Positions 9,738-17,594 of a stretch of DNA of 64,000 bases are shown here, piece after piece; the stretch's first letter is position 1; each line of letters starts with the position of its first letter. The notes beneath the pieces were generated by a model. The model did no database searches. It was given only the letters and a program-made list of their open reading frames with translations, and was not told where the DNA came from. The position numbers and the translations under genes are program-made. The stretch is from DASWOJ01 sp964242415 (GTDB lineage: Bacteria > Pseudomonadota > Alphaproteobacteria > Acetobacterales > Acetobacteraceae). Location of the stretch: contig CAXTAT010000021.1 of assembly GCA_964242415.1 (NCBI GenBank), positions 1 through 64,000 of the forward strand, in the 5' to 3' direction.

Positions 9738-11411
9738 CTATGCCACGGGCGGACCGGCCACCGGCAAGTGCAGCGCCGTCCCGGATGCCGCGCCATGATG
9801 CAGCATGACGGTGATGATCCGCTGGTCGATCAGCCGCTCCTCCGCGGGCGGCTTGCCGGTGCCCGAGTTGACGGGGAACGCGGGGTAGGCGCCCGCGGCG
9901 ACGGACAGGCGCAGGCGGCTGCCGGCAGGAATGCGGGCGCACACCGCGCGCATGTCCACCTCGATTGGCCCCTGCGGCATGCCATCCACCCGGCGGTATC
10001 CGCTGGCCAGCTCGTAAACGCCGCCTTCCGCCGGAGCCTCCGACAGGATGGCGTGCAGGTCGAAGCTGGCGGCGTCGGATTCTGCGCGAAGGGTGGCGCG
10101 CACTGCACCGGCCAGGTGCAGATCGTGCGGGAGCGGCGCGGTGGTGAAGGTCAGCACGTCACTGCGGGCGTCCGTGCCGGTGCGGTCCAACGGCCCCGGC
10201 GGATACCCGGCATGGCCGCCCACGGACGGGGTCGGCCGCCAAGGGTCATAGACGATGATGTCCAGCCCCGGGACGTCCAGCCCCGATGTGTCCAGCCCCG
10301 GGGCGCCAGTGTCGCCACGTAGCAGGGTGCCGTCCGCCTCCGTCATGCCAGCGCGGCCGGTGCTGTGCAGGTTCCACTGCTCCGCCGGGCTATCCGGCCA
10401 CGCCGGGAAGCTGCGCCAGCCGCCGCCCATCTCAAACAGCGACACCGGCGCGGCGTCCCCCGGCCAGGTGCCGGCGTCCTTGAGCCAGTGGTCGAACCAG
10501 CGGACCTGCAGGGCGTCGATCCCGCCCGCGGCGGCCGGGCCGAAGTCGCGGTCGCCGACGTGGCGGCTCCAGGGGATGTGCACCCACGGCCCCACCACCA
10601 GCGCCTGCGCCGACCGGCCGGCGGCGGACAGCGCGGCGTGGCAGGCCAGGGTGCCGCTCAGCAGCCCGTCGTACCAGCCGCCGATGTGCAGCGCCGGCAC
10701 GTCGATCGCGCCCGCGGCAGAGGGGGACACGCGCGCCCAGTAGGGGGCGCCCTGCGGCTCGGTCAGCCAATCCAGGTAGTGCCCGTGCTGCCCCAATGCC
10801 TCCGCAATCGGCGGCAGGCACGGCACCGCCGTCCCGAGCGGCGCGGCGCGGGATGCGGCATGGATCGCCTGGTGCGCCGCCACGTCGCCGAGCCGGCGCA
10901 CCGTCTCCAGCGCAAGCTGGCACCCCCAGCCGAACCCGGCCTGCAACCGGAACGCCCCGCCCTCGGTGGCGAAGTCCTCGCGCACGTCCCACGCCGCCAT
11001 GGCCGGGGCGATGGCCCGCAGCGCCGGCGGCCGGGCAGCGGCGGCGAACAACTGCGTCATGCCCTGGTAGGAGAACCCATACATCCCCACCCGCCCCGAC
11101 GACCCCGGCAGCGCCGCCGTCCAGGCCACGGTCTCCGCCCCATCCGCCTGCTCTGCCTCGCACAGCCGGAATTGGCCCTCGGAGGTGCCGCGGCCCCGCA
11201 CGTCCTGGATCACGACGAGGTAGCCGTGCGCGGCATACCAGGCCGGGTGCGCGTAAACGACGGTGGAGGCGATGGACCGCCCATAGGGCTGCCGCATCAG
11301 CAGCACCGGCCATGGCCCAGCGCCAGAGGGCCGCCACACGTCGGCGTCCAACCGCACCCCGTCGGTGGTGACCATGTGCGCCGCCTCGCGCACCACGCCG
11401 TTCATGTCCAT
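9738..11411 (-). CDS. CocE/NonD (X-Pro dipeptidyl-peptidase, S15) family hydrolase
   Basis: The protein has 557 residues. An alpha/beta-hydrolase domain carries the nucleophile Ser114 in GFSYQG, after QDVRGRGTSEGQF. A C-terminal beta-sandwich (PepX_C, from about residue 320) follows. Family members cut esters or amides such as cocaine, cephalosporin ester or acyl-proline bonds. There is no signal peptide, so it is cytoplasmic. Residues near 368-382 contain an in-frame 15-bp tandem duplication (LDTSGLDVPGLD), probably a surface loop. The orientation matches the FAD oxidase/creatininase operon, but a family A repeat and 240 bp separate them. Confidence 0.87.
   Translation of the reverse strand: MDMNGVVREAAHMVTTDGVRLDADVWRPSGAGPWPVLLMRQPYGRSIASTVVYAHPAWYAAHGYLVVIQDVRGRGTSEGQFRLCEAEQADGAETVAWTAALPGSSGRVGMYGFSYQGMTQLFAAAARPPALRAIAPAMAAWDVREDFATEGGAFRLQAGFGWGCQLALETVRRLGDVAAHQAIHAASRAAPLGTAVPCLPPIAEALGQHGHYLDWLTEPQGAPYWARVSPSAAGAIDVPALHIGGWYDGLLSGTLACHAALSAAGRSAQALVVGPWVHIPWSRHVGDRDFGPAAAGGIDALQVRWFDHWLKDAGTWPGDAAPVSLFEMGGGWRSFPAWPDSPAEQWNLHSTGRAGMTEADGTLLRGDTGAPGLDTSGLDVPGLDIIVYDPWRPTPSVGGHAGYPPGPLDRTGTDARSDVLTFTTAPLPHDLHLAGAVRATLRAESDAASFDLHAILSEAPAEGGVYELASGYRRVDGMPQGPIEVDMRAVCARIPAGSRLRLSVAAGAYPAFPVNSGTGKPPAEERLIDQRIITVMLHHGAASGTALHLPVAGPPVA
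10259..10303. repeat. 15-bp tandem repeat, three units, in frame
   Basis: Three copies of a TGTCCAGCCCCGGGA-type unit lie inside the CocE-type hydrolase gene and encode GLD-x-x repeats. The period is a multiple of three, so the frame is kept. Confidence 0.75.
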
Positions 11412-11525
11412 GCAGGCCCATTCCGATCAGTCCGGGGACGAAGCCTAGCGCGATGCTCACCAGAGGGGCAAAGCCGCACCGCCATGCCAGGGCAATTGCA
11501 TTTGGTTCGAGGGCGCTGCCTGCTT

Positions 11526-11670
11526 CCTCTCCCTCCGGGAGAGGGCCGGGGTGAGGGGGGGCGGCAAGGGCCGAACTTGCCCGCTTGGAGGACGCAATCC
11601 GCTCCCATGCAAGCCGGGCTTGGCGCTTGCGGCCTCCCTCACCCCAGCCCTCTCCCGGAGGGAGAGGGAG
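11526..11670. repeat. Family B repeat, complete copy (B1)
   Basis: This 145-bp element has inverted ends: CTCTCCCTCCGGGAGAGGGC..GGGGTGAGGG at the left and CCCTCACCCCAGCCCTCTCC..GGAGGGAGAGGGAG at the right. Each end is itself a hairpin. The interior matches the complement of B3 over its length (shared CCGCTCCCATGC and TTGGCGCTTGCGGCCTCCCTC), so the two are inserted in opposite orientation. It fills the divergent spacer 11412-11780, which has no other gene. Confidence 0.85.
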
Positions 11671-11780
11671 CCAGTACGGTCCTTGCTCCAGATGCGATTG
11701 CCCCGATCACCATGCCCAATGGCGTTGCATCTCACCTGCGTTCTGCGTCAAATTGCATCATTACGACGGGACGGCCCGAC

Positions 11781-12602
11781 ATGATCGCACTCGGTTCCGC
11801 CTTGCAGAACCGCTGGGCCGTGTCCGCCGGCCATGCCGACCTGGTGCGCCCGCCGCGTCCCGCACGGTCCGTGCAGGTGGAGGCAATGCCGAAGACGGTC
11901 ACGCTCGACCTGGCCCGCACCGCCGTCGTGGTGATCGACATGCAGAACGACTTCTGCACCCCTGGCGGCTGGCTGGACCATATCGGGGTGGACGTGACGC
12001 CGACGGGGCGCGCCACCGCCGGGCTGCAGGCGCTGCTGCCGGCGCTGCGCGGCGTTGGGGTGCCAGTGATCTGGGTCAACTGGGGCAACCGCCCGGACCG
12101 GCTGAACCTCAGCCCGGCCCTGCTGCACGTGTATAACCCCGGCGGCGACGGGATCGGCCTTGGCGATCCCCTGCCGCGCGGTCCGGTGCTGGAGAAGGCA
12201 AGCTGGGGCGCCGCCGTCGTGGACGCCCTGCCGGCCGCGCCCACCGACATCCATGTGGACAAGTTCCGCATGAGCGGCTTTCCGGACACCCCGCTGGACA
12301 GCATCCTGCGCAACCTGCGCCTCGACACCCTGCTGTTCGGCGGCGTCAACGCCGACCAGTGCGTGATGGCGACGCTGCAGGACGCCAACTTCCTTGGTTA
12401 CGATACCATCCTGCTGGAGGATTGCAGCGCCACCACCTCACCAGCGTTCTGTTGGGATGCCACGCTCTACAACGTCCGCCAATGCTTCGGCTTCACGCTC
12501 AACGGCGCGGAACTTGCACGGGCGATTGCAATGATGCCGAACGCCACGACGCCAGACGCTACGACGCCAGACGCTACGATGTCAGACGGAGCCGCCCGAT
12601 GA
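11781..12602 (+). CDS. Isochorismatase-fold cysteine hydrolase (RutB/biuretase-like)
   Basis: The protein has 273 residues. The catalytic triad of the family is complete: D53 in VVVIDMQNDF, K161 in HVDKFRMSGF, and C194 in GGVNADQCVMAT. Members with this triad hydrolyse C-N bonds in ureidoacrylate, biuret, nicotinamide, N-carbamoylsarcosine and similar compounds. The start chosen is ATG 11781; an internal Met at residue 36 is an alternative. The last 20 residues are a 15-bp tandem repeat (ATTPD units). It overlaps the cupin gene by 4 bp and heads the plus-strand catabolic run. Its divergent spacer holds repeat B1, so the promoter must be close to or inside that element. Confidence 0.88.
   Translation: MIALGSALQNRWAVSAGHADLVRPPRPARSVQVEAMPKTVTLDLARTAVVVIDMQNDFCTPGGWLDHIGVDVTPTGRATAGLQALLPALRGVGVPVIWVNWGNRPDRLNLSPALLHVYNPGGDGIGLGDPLPRGPVLEKASWGAAVVDALPAAPTDIHVDKFRMSGFPDTPLDSILRNLRLDTLLFGGVNADQCVMATLQDANFLGYDTILLEDCSATTSPAFCWDATLYNVRQCFGFTLNGAELARAIAMMPNATTPDATTPDATMSDGAAR
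12541..12585. repeat. 15-bp tandem repeat, three units, in frame
   Basis: Three back-to-back ACGCTACGACGCCAG-type units, with 1-3 changes between neighbours, encode DATTP repeats at the C-terminus of the isochorismatase-fold protein. Confidence 0.85.
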
Positions 12603-13039
12603 ACGCCCCCATGAGTATGGCCATTGCCAAGCCCGCGCAGTCCTATGAGGCCTGGCGCATCAGCCCCGGCGACAGCAACCGCCTGGCGCTGATCTTCGAC
12701 CCCGTGGCGGACGGCGCCAACTTCATCGCCGCCGTGGAGATCTTCGACCATGGCGGCTGCACGCCCCCCAACCAGCACGCGGTCGGCCAGGAGATGTTCT
12801 TCGTCCTCAAGGGCGAGGGCCGCGCCAGGTGCGACGGCAAGACCATCGACGTCCGCGCCGGCGACAGCCTGCTGCTCAAGCCCGGCACCACGCACGAGCT
12901 GCACAACACCGGGCCGGGCCGCCTGTATTGCCTGACCATCATGGTGCCGGACGACGGGTTCGCCGCCCTCATCCGCTCCGGCGTGCGGGCGGAGCTGGAC
13001 GCCGAGGACCTGGACGTGCTGGGCAGGCTCGGGCGGTAG
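12599..13039 (+). CDS. Small cupin-domain protein
   Basis: The protein has 146 residues forming a single cupin barrel. Motif 1 is present around residues 58-78 (HAVGQEMFFVLKGEGRARCD) and motif 2 near 92-105 (LKPGTTHELHNTG), with the metal-ligand pattern H-x4-E...H. Such proteins range from dioxygenases and isomerases to simple metal-binding auxiliaries. The ATGA overlap with the upstream hydrolase gene and the zero-gap junction with the next gene (start at 13040) place it in one operon. A role in the same degradation pathway is inferred. Confidence 0.85.
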   Translation: MNAPMSMAIAKPAQSYEAWRISPGDSNRLALIFDPVADGANFIAAVEIFDHGGCTPPNQHAVGQEMFFVLKGEGRARCDGKTIDVRAGDSLLLKPGTTHELHNTGPGRLYCLTIMVPDDGFAALIRSGVRAELDAEDLDVLGRLGR

Positions 13040-13621
13040 ATGCGGGTCCAGGTCGTTTACGCGCACCCGGTCGAGACCAGCTTCAACGCGGCCCTCAAGG
13101 ACCGGATCGTCACCGCGCTGGCGCCGCGCCACACCGTCGATCTGCTGGACCTGAACGCCGAGGGCTTCAACCCCGTGATGTCCCGCGCCGAGCGCATCGG
13201 CTACCACGACATCCCCGGCAACGTGGCCCCAGTGGCGGAGTATGTCAGGCGGCTGCGGGCGGCGCATGCGGTGGTGCTGTGCTTCCCCGCCTGGAGCTTC
13301 GGCCCGCCCGCCATCCTGAAGGGTTGGATCGACCGGGTGATGCTGCCCGGGGTTTCCCTGCATATCCGGCCCGATGGCACGGTGATGGGCGGACTGACGC
13401 ACCTGCAGAAGCTGGGCGGCGTCGTCACCTATGGCCAGACGCACTGGCGGGTGCGGATGATGGGCGACTACCCGCGCAAGCTGGTCCGCCGCTACCTGCG
13501 CTACAGCATGGGCATGCATAAGCCGGCGGTGTTCCTGGCGCACCATGCGATGAACGTGTCCACGCCCGAGACGCGCAGCCGCTTCCTCGCCAAGGTCGGC
13601 GACGCCATGGCGCGGTTCTGA
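13040..13621 (+). CDS. Flavodoxin-fold NAD(P)H oxidoreductase (KefF/MdaB-like)
   Basis: The protein has 193 residues. The start VQVVYAHPVETSFNAAL and the segment FPAWSFGPPAILKGWIDRV are typical of NQO2/KefF flavodoxin-like quinone reductases that bind FMN or FAD. It begins immediately after the cupin stop codon. In this run it could supply electrons to an oxygenase, or remove quinones produced from the substrate (inference). It is not a ferredoxin-type reductase, so the Rieske oxygenase at 16572 still lacks an obvious dedicated partner. Confidence 0.87.
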   Translation: MRVQVVYAHPVETSFNAALKDRIVTALAPRHTVDLLDLNAEGFNPVMSRAERIGYHDIPGNVAPVAEYVRRLRAAHAVVLCFPAWSFGPPAILKGWIDRVMLPGVSLHIRPDGTVMGGLTHLQKLGGVVTYGQTHWRVRMMGDYPRKLVRRYLRYSMGMHKPAVFLAHHAMNVSTPETRSRFLAKVGDAMARF

Positions 13622-13671
13622 TGTCCTGCTCCCTTCATGCCGCCGGTGAGCCTGGCTGGTGCAAGCCTCCC

Positions 13672-13766
13672 GTCATTGCGGGCCGCGCTTGCGGCGTGGC
13701 AATCCAGGGCGGCGGGCGCCGTGCGTGCGGTCCTGGACTGCCGCGCCGAAGCCGGCTCGCATGGAC
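13672..13766. repeat. Family A repeat (A4)
   Basis: The core palindrome (GTCATTGCGGGCCGCGCTTG ... GCCGGCTCGCATGGAC) lies in the 241-bp spacer that splits the plus-strand run between the reductase and the ABC importer genes. The right arm is more diverged than the left. It could form a strong stem in the transcript and uncouple the two halves. Confidence 0.8.
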
Positions 13767-13862
13767 GGCAAGGGTCGGGATGGGACCGGTCGCGGCCCAA
13801 AGGCAGCCATCACCGACACCCAGCCTCCCCAGGACCAGCCCGTCGAAGAAAGGTCGCCCGAC

Positions 13863-14852
13863 ATGACGCCATCCTCCCTGACACGCCGCGCCGCCCTGTC
13901 CGCCGCCGCAGCCGCGGGCCTGGTCCGCCCGGTGCGTGCCGCCGCACCAACAAAAATCACCTTCCTCACAAGCTGGTTCGCCCAGGCCGAGCACGGCGGG
14001 TTCTACCAGGCCAAGGCCACCGGGCTGTATGAGAAGGCCGGGCTGGACGTGGACGTGCGGATGGGCGGGCCGCAGGTGAACGGGATGCAGTTGCTGACCG
14101 GCGGCGCGGCCGATGTGGTCATGGGCTATGACATCCAGGTGCTGAAGGCCATCGAGAACGGCGTGCCCGTCACCACCGCCGCCACGACGTTCCAGTTCGA
14201 TCCGCAGGGGATCATGACGCATGACGACATCCCGGGCATCGCGGCGCTGAAGGGGCGCAAGATCCTGATCGCCTCGTCGTCCCACACCACGTTCTGGCCG
14301 TGGCTGAAGCAGCGGTTCGGCTTCACCGACGACATGGCGGGGGTGGACACCTTCAACCTGCAGCCGTTCCTGCAGGATAAGACCATCGCCATGCAGGGCT
14401 ATCCGTCGTCCGAGCCGTTCGAGGCCGCCGCTGCCGGGGCGAAGGTGAACTTCTACCCGCTCGCCGACGAGGGCTATCCGCCGTACGGCAGCACGATGGT
14501 CACGACCAACGCCTTCATGGCGAAGAACCCCGAGGCGCTGGCCGCCTTCGTCCGCGCGTCGCTGGAGGGCTGGCGGGATTACTTCCGCGACCCGGCGCCA
14601 GCGAACGCGCTGATCAAGGTCGACAACCCCAAGATGACCGACGAGCGCATCGCCTTCGCCATCCAGAAGATGAAGGACATGCACATCCTCGACCGCGGCG
14701 CGGCGGTGAAGGACGGCATCGGCACCATGACCGCCGGGCGGTGGGAGCAGACGCGGGACTTCCTGGTGAAGGCCGACCTGCTGAAGCCCGGCACCGATTG
14801 GCGCAAGGCGTTCACCACCCGCTTCACCGACGGCCTGAACATCAGCGCCTGA
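13863..14852 (+). CDS. ABC importer substrate-binding protein (SsuA/TauA/ThiY-type), Tat signal
   Basis: The protein has 329 residues. GAAAGG precedes the ATG. SLTRRAALSAAAAAGL followed by VRAAA is a twin-arginine signal, so export is in folded form. The mature part is an NMT1/THI5-like periplasmic binding fold (KITFLTSWFAQAEHGGFYQA). Family ligands include sulfonates, taurine, nitrate, and thiamine or pyrimidine precursors such as FAMP; the aromatic-rich pocket of ThiY-like proteins suits a pyrimidine ring (inference). The ATPase gene starts directly after the stop, and the permease follows. Confidence 0.9.
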   Translation: MTPSSLTRRAALSAAAAAGLVRPVRAAAPTKITFLTSWFAQAEHGGFYQAKATGLYEKAGLDVDVRMGGPQVNGMQLLTGGAADVVMGYDIQVLKAIENGVPVTTAATTFQFDPQGIMTHDDIPGIAALKGRKILIASSSHTTFWPWLKQRFGFTDDMAGVDTFNLQPFLQDKTIAMQGYPSSEPFEAAAAGAKVNFYPLADEGYPPYGSTMVTTNAFMAKNPEALAAFVRASLEGWRDYFRDPAPANALIKVDNPKMTDERIAFAIQKMKDMHILDRGAAVKDGIGTMTAGRWEQTRDFLVKADLLKPGTDWRKAFTTRFTDGLNISA

Positions 14853-14853
14853 C

Positions 14854-15687
14854 ATGCTGGTGCGCGTGTCCGATACGGCCGCCTCGGCGGTCGAGGCCTC
14901 TGCGGTCCCGGTCCCCGCGGTCGAGGTGCTGTCGGCGGATAAGGTGTTCGCCAACGGCGCCCGCGGCCTGGCGCCCATCGCCCTCAGCATCATGCCCGGC
15001 GAGTTCGTCAGCCTGATCGGCCCCTCTGGCTGCGGTAAATCCACATTATTGAAACTGATCGCCAACCTGATCGAGCCGAGCGACGGCCGGGTGCAGTGGT
15101 GGCGCGGCGGGTTCGGCCAGGTGGGCACGCCGGGCCGGCGGCTGGCCTTCGTGTTCCAGGACCCGACCCTGATGCCGTGGTCCCGGGTGGAGGGCAACGT
15201 GCGCCTGCCGCTCGACCTGGCCGGCGTTGGGCGGCGCGAGGCGACGGAGCGCACCGCGGCGGCGCTGGCCCAGGTGGACCTGACGCCGGCCGCCCGGCGC
15301 TATCCCCGGCAGTTGTCGGGCGGGATGCGGATGCGCGTCTCCATCGCCCGCGCCCTGGTGACGGAGCCGGACCTGCTGCTGATGGACGAGCCGTTCGGCG
15401 CGTTGGACGAGTTCACCCGCAACAAGCTCGACGAGGACCTGGTGCGGCTGTCGCACGAGCGGCGGCTGACCAACGTGTTCGTCACCCACTCGATCTACGA
15501 GGCGGTGTTCCTGTCCACCCGCATCATCGTCATGGCCGCCAACCCCGGGCGGGTGTTCGGCGAGTTCACCGTGCATGAGCCGCTGCCGCGTGGCGAGGCG
15601 TTCCGCAGCTCCGACCGGTTCGCGCTGCTGTGCCGGGACCTGTCGGGCCTGCTGACCGACGCCTCCATTGCGAGCCGCCTGCAATGA
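14854..15687 (+). CDS. ABC importer ATP-binding protein (SsuB/TauB-type)
   Basis: The protein has 277 residues. Walker A is GPSGCGKST (56-64), the signature LSGGM, and Walker B LLLMDEPFGALDE, with a switch His in VFVTHSIYEA. The first 25 residues are a poorly conserved extension. The gene begins 1 bp after the binding-protein stop. Downstream, a family B hairpin (15727-15753) separates it from the permease gene. It energises uptake of the substrate bound by the preceding protein. Confidence 0.93.
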   Translation: MLVRVSDTAASAVEASAVPVPAVEVLSADKVFANGARGLAPIALSIMPGEFVSLIGPSGCGKSTLLKLIANLIEPSDGRVQWWRGGFGQVGTPGRRLAFVFQDPTLMPWSRVEGNVRLPLDLAGVGRREATERTAAALAQVDLTPAARRYPRQLSGGMRMRVSIARALVTEPDLLLMDEPFGALDEFTRNKLDEDLVRLSHERRLTNVFVTHSIYEAVFLSTRIIVMAANPGRVFGEFTVHEPLPRGEAFRSSDRFALLCRDLSGLLTDASIASRLQ

Positions 15688-15726
15688 CGACGATCGTCAT
15701 CGCCAGAGCAGTTGCACACCTTGCCT

Positions 15727-15753
15727 CTCCCTCTCCCACTTCGGGAGAGGGAG
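15727..15753. repeat. Family B solo hairpin (B2) inside the ABC operon
   Basis: CTCCCTCTCCCacttcGGGAGAGGGAG is a near-perfect hairpin between the ATPase stop (15687) and the permease start (15764). The descending arm, GGGAG, lies 10-15 nt before the ATG and is the only plausible Shine-Dalgarno sequence. The stem would therefore hide the ribosome site of the permease. Confidence 0.8.
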
Positions 15754-15763
15754 CAGGGTCGGC

Positions 15764-16567
15764 ATGATGCGCCCGCTGATCGCACAGCCTTGGTTCGCCC
15801 GCGTCATGGCGCCGCTCGGCGTGGGCGTGTTGGTGCTGGCGGTCTGGCAGTGGTCCTGCGCGCACTGGGAGGTGCCGAAGTACCTGTTCCCCGCCCCGTC
15901 CGACATCGCGGCGTCGTTCGCCGACGGCTGGCCGGTGCTGCTGCATGGCCTGTGGAGCACGTTGCGCGTCACGCTGCTGGCGTTTGCGGCCTCGGTGATC
16001 GTCGGCACGCTGATCTCGTTCCTGTTCGTGCAAAGCCGCCTGCTGGAACTCAGCCTGCTGCCCTACGCCGTGATCCTGCAGGTGACGCCCATCGTGGCCG
16101 TGGCACCCTTAATCATCATCCTGGTCAAGAACACCGCCGCCGCGCTGACCCTGTGCGCGACGGTGATCGCCATCTTCCCGATCATCTCCAACACCACCAT
16201 CGGCCTGCGCAGCGTCGATCCCGGGCTGGCGGCGTACTTCCGCATGAACAAGGCCGGGCGGTTCGCGACCCTGTGGCGGCTGCGCATCCCCGGCGCGCTG
16301 CCGTTCTTCCTGGCGGGGCTGCGCATCTCGTCCGGCCTGGCGCTGGTGGGCGCGGTGGTTGCGGAGTTCGTCGCCGGCACGGGGGGCACCAGCGCCGGGC
16401 TGGCGTATGAGATCCTGCAATCCAGCTTCCAACTCGACATCCCCCGGATGTTCGCCGCCCTGTTGCTGATCACGGCGACGGGCGTCATCCTGTTCGGCCT
16501 GATGGTCTGGCTGGAACGGGCGCTGCTGGGGCGCTGGCACGAGAGCACAATGACCGCGGAGCGATAA
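15764..16567 (+). CDS. ABC importer permease (SsuC/TauC-type)
   Basis: The protein has 267 residues from ATG 15764; a second ATG follows at once. It has six or so hydrophobic segments and the EAA-loop region around LRSVDPGLAAYFRMNKAGRF and LRIPGALPFFLAGL, which docks on the ATPase. It is an inner-membrane protein. With the binding protein and ATPase it forms a complete importer. The start is preceded by a family B hairpin that includes its ribosome site. Confidence 0.91.
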   Translation: MMRPLIAQPWFARVMAPLGVGVLVLAVWQWSCAHWEVPKYLFPAPSDIAASFADGWPVLLHGLWSTLRVTLLAFAASVIVGTLISFLFVQSRLLELSLLPYAVILQVTPIVAVAPLIIILVKNTAAALTLCATVIAIFPIISNTTIGLRSVDPGLAAYFRMNKAGRFATLWRLRIPGALPFFLAGLRISSGLALVGAVVAEFVAGTGGTSAGLAYEILQSSFQLDIPRMFAALLLITATGVILFGLMVWLERALLGRWHESTMTAER

Positions 16568-16571
16568 AGCC

Positions 16572-17594
16572 ATGCTGACCACGCAACAGAAGACACTGAG
16601 GAAGTTCTGGTATGCCACCGTGCGGATGGACGCGCTGCGGGACGGACCCGTGCCGTTCCGCCTGATGGGCGAGGACATCGTGCTGTTCCTCGGCGCGGAC
16701 GGCCAGCCGGCGGCGCTGGCCGACCGCTGCTGCCACCGCACCGCCAAGCTGTCGAAGGGCTGGATCGACGGCGGCAACATCGTCTGCGGCTATCACGGCT
16801 GGACCTATGACCGCACCGGCGCGCTGGTCCGCATCCCGCAGTTCGATCCCGGCACCGTGCTGCCCAAGCACCGGGTGCCGGAGTACCGCTGCACGGCGCG
16901 CTACGGCTATGCCTGGGTGGCGCTGGACGAGCCGCTGCAGGACATCCCCGACGTGCCCGAGGACAGCGACCCGGCCTATCGCCGCATCTTCCAGTTCTAC
17001 GACCAGTGGCAGACCGCGCCGCTGCGGCTGATGGAGAACTCGTTCGACAACGCGCACTTCTCGTTCGTGCACAAGGGGACGTTCGGCATGATCAACGCGC
17101 CGAAGCCGAAGAAGTATGAGCTGGAGGAGACGCCCTACGGCTTCCGGGCGACGACCGTCATTGACATCCTGAATCCGCCCGTGGCGCACCAGGTGACCGG
17201 CAGCACCGACGAGCTGACCGAGCGGCGGATGCGCAATCACTGGTACCTGCCGTTCTGCCGCCGGCTGGACATGGAGTATCCCAGCGGCATCCGCCACATC
17301 ATCATCAACTGCGCGACGCCGATCGACGACGGCCGCATCCAGCTCGTGCAACTGCTGTATCGCAACGACACCGAGGCCGACTGCCCCGAGCAGAAGCTGA
17401 TCGAGTGGGACCGCGCGATCATCACCGAGGACCGCGAAGTGCTGGAGAGCACCAGCCCCGACGCGATCCTGAACGTGGACCGCCGCATCGAGCAGCACAT
17501 GCCCTCCGACCGCCCCGGCATGATCATGCGCCGCCGCCTGCTGGACCTGCTGCGCGAGAACGGCGAGGAAGAGGTGACGCGCGCCTATGCCTGA
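16572..17594 (+). CDS. Rieske non-heme iron oxygenase, large subunit
   Basis: The protein has 340 residues. The Rieske centre is C53-x-H55 ... C72-x2-H75. The mononuclear iron site D159-x2-H162-x4-H167 is in NSFDNAHFSFVH. Length and domain order match single-component-type terminal oxygenases (vanillate demethylase, carbazole/2-oxoquinoline oxygenase, and caffeine N-demethylases NdmA/B). They hydroxylate or demethylate ring compounds using electrons from a separate reductase, which is not encoded nearby. The gene sits between the importer and a deaminase, overlapping the latter by 8 bp. A heterocyclic N-compound is the likeliest substrate (inference). Confidence 0.92.
   Translation: MLTTQQKTLRKFWYATVRMDALRDGPVPFRLMGEDIVLFLGADGQPAALADRCCHRTAKLSKGWIDGGNIVCGYHGWTYDRTGALVRIPQFDPGTVLPKHRVPEYRCTARYGYAWVALDEPLQDIPDVPEDSDPAYRRIFQFYDQWQTAPLRLMENSFDNAHFSFVHKGTFGMINAPKPKKYELEETPYGFRATTVIDILNPPVAHQVTGSTDELTERRMRNHWYLPFCRRLDMEYPSGIRHIIINCATPIDDGRIQLVQLLYRNDTEADCPEQKLIEWDRAIITEDREVLESTSPDAILNVDRRIEQHMPSDRPGMIMRRRLLDLLRENGEEEVTRAYA

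Noticed and set aside
10365..11780. A long N-terminal extension of the isochorismatase-fold protein (in-frame from 10365)
   Set aside because: It runs antisense through the CocE-type gene and repeat B1. The family domain begins only after 11880, and ATG 11781 gives a normal length.
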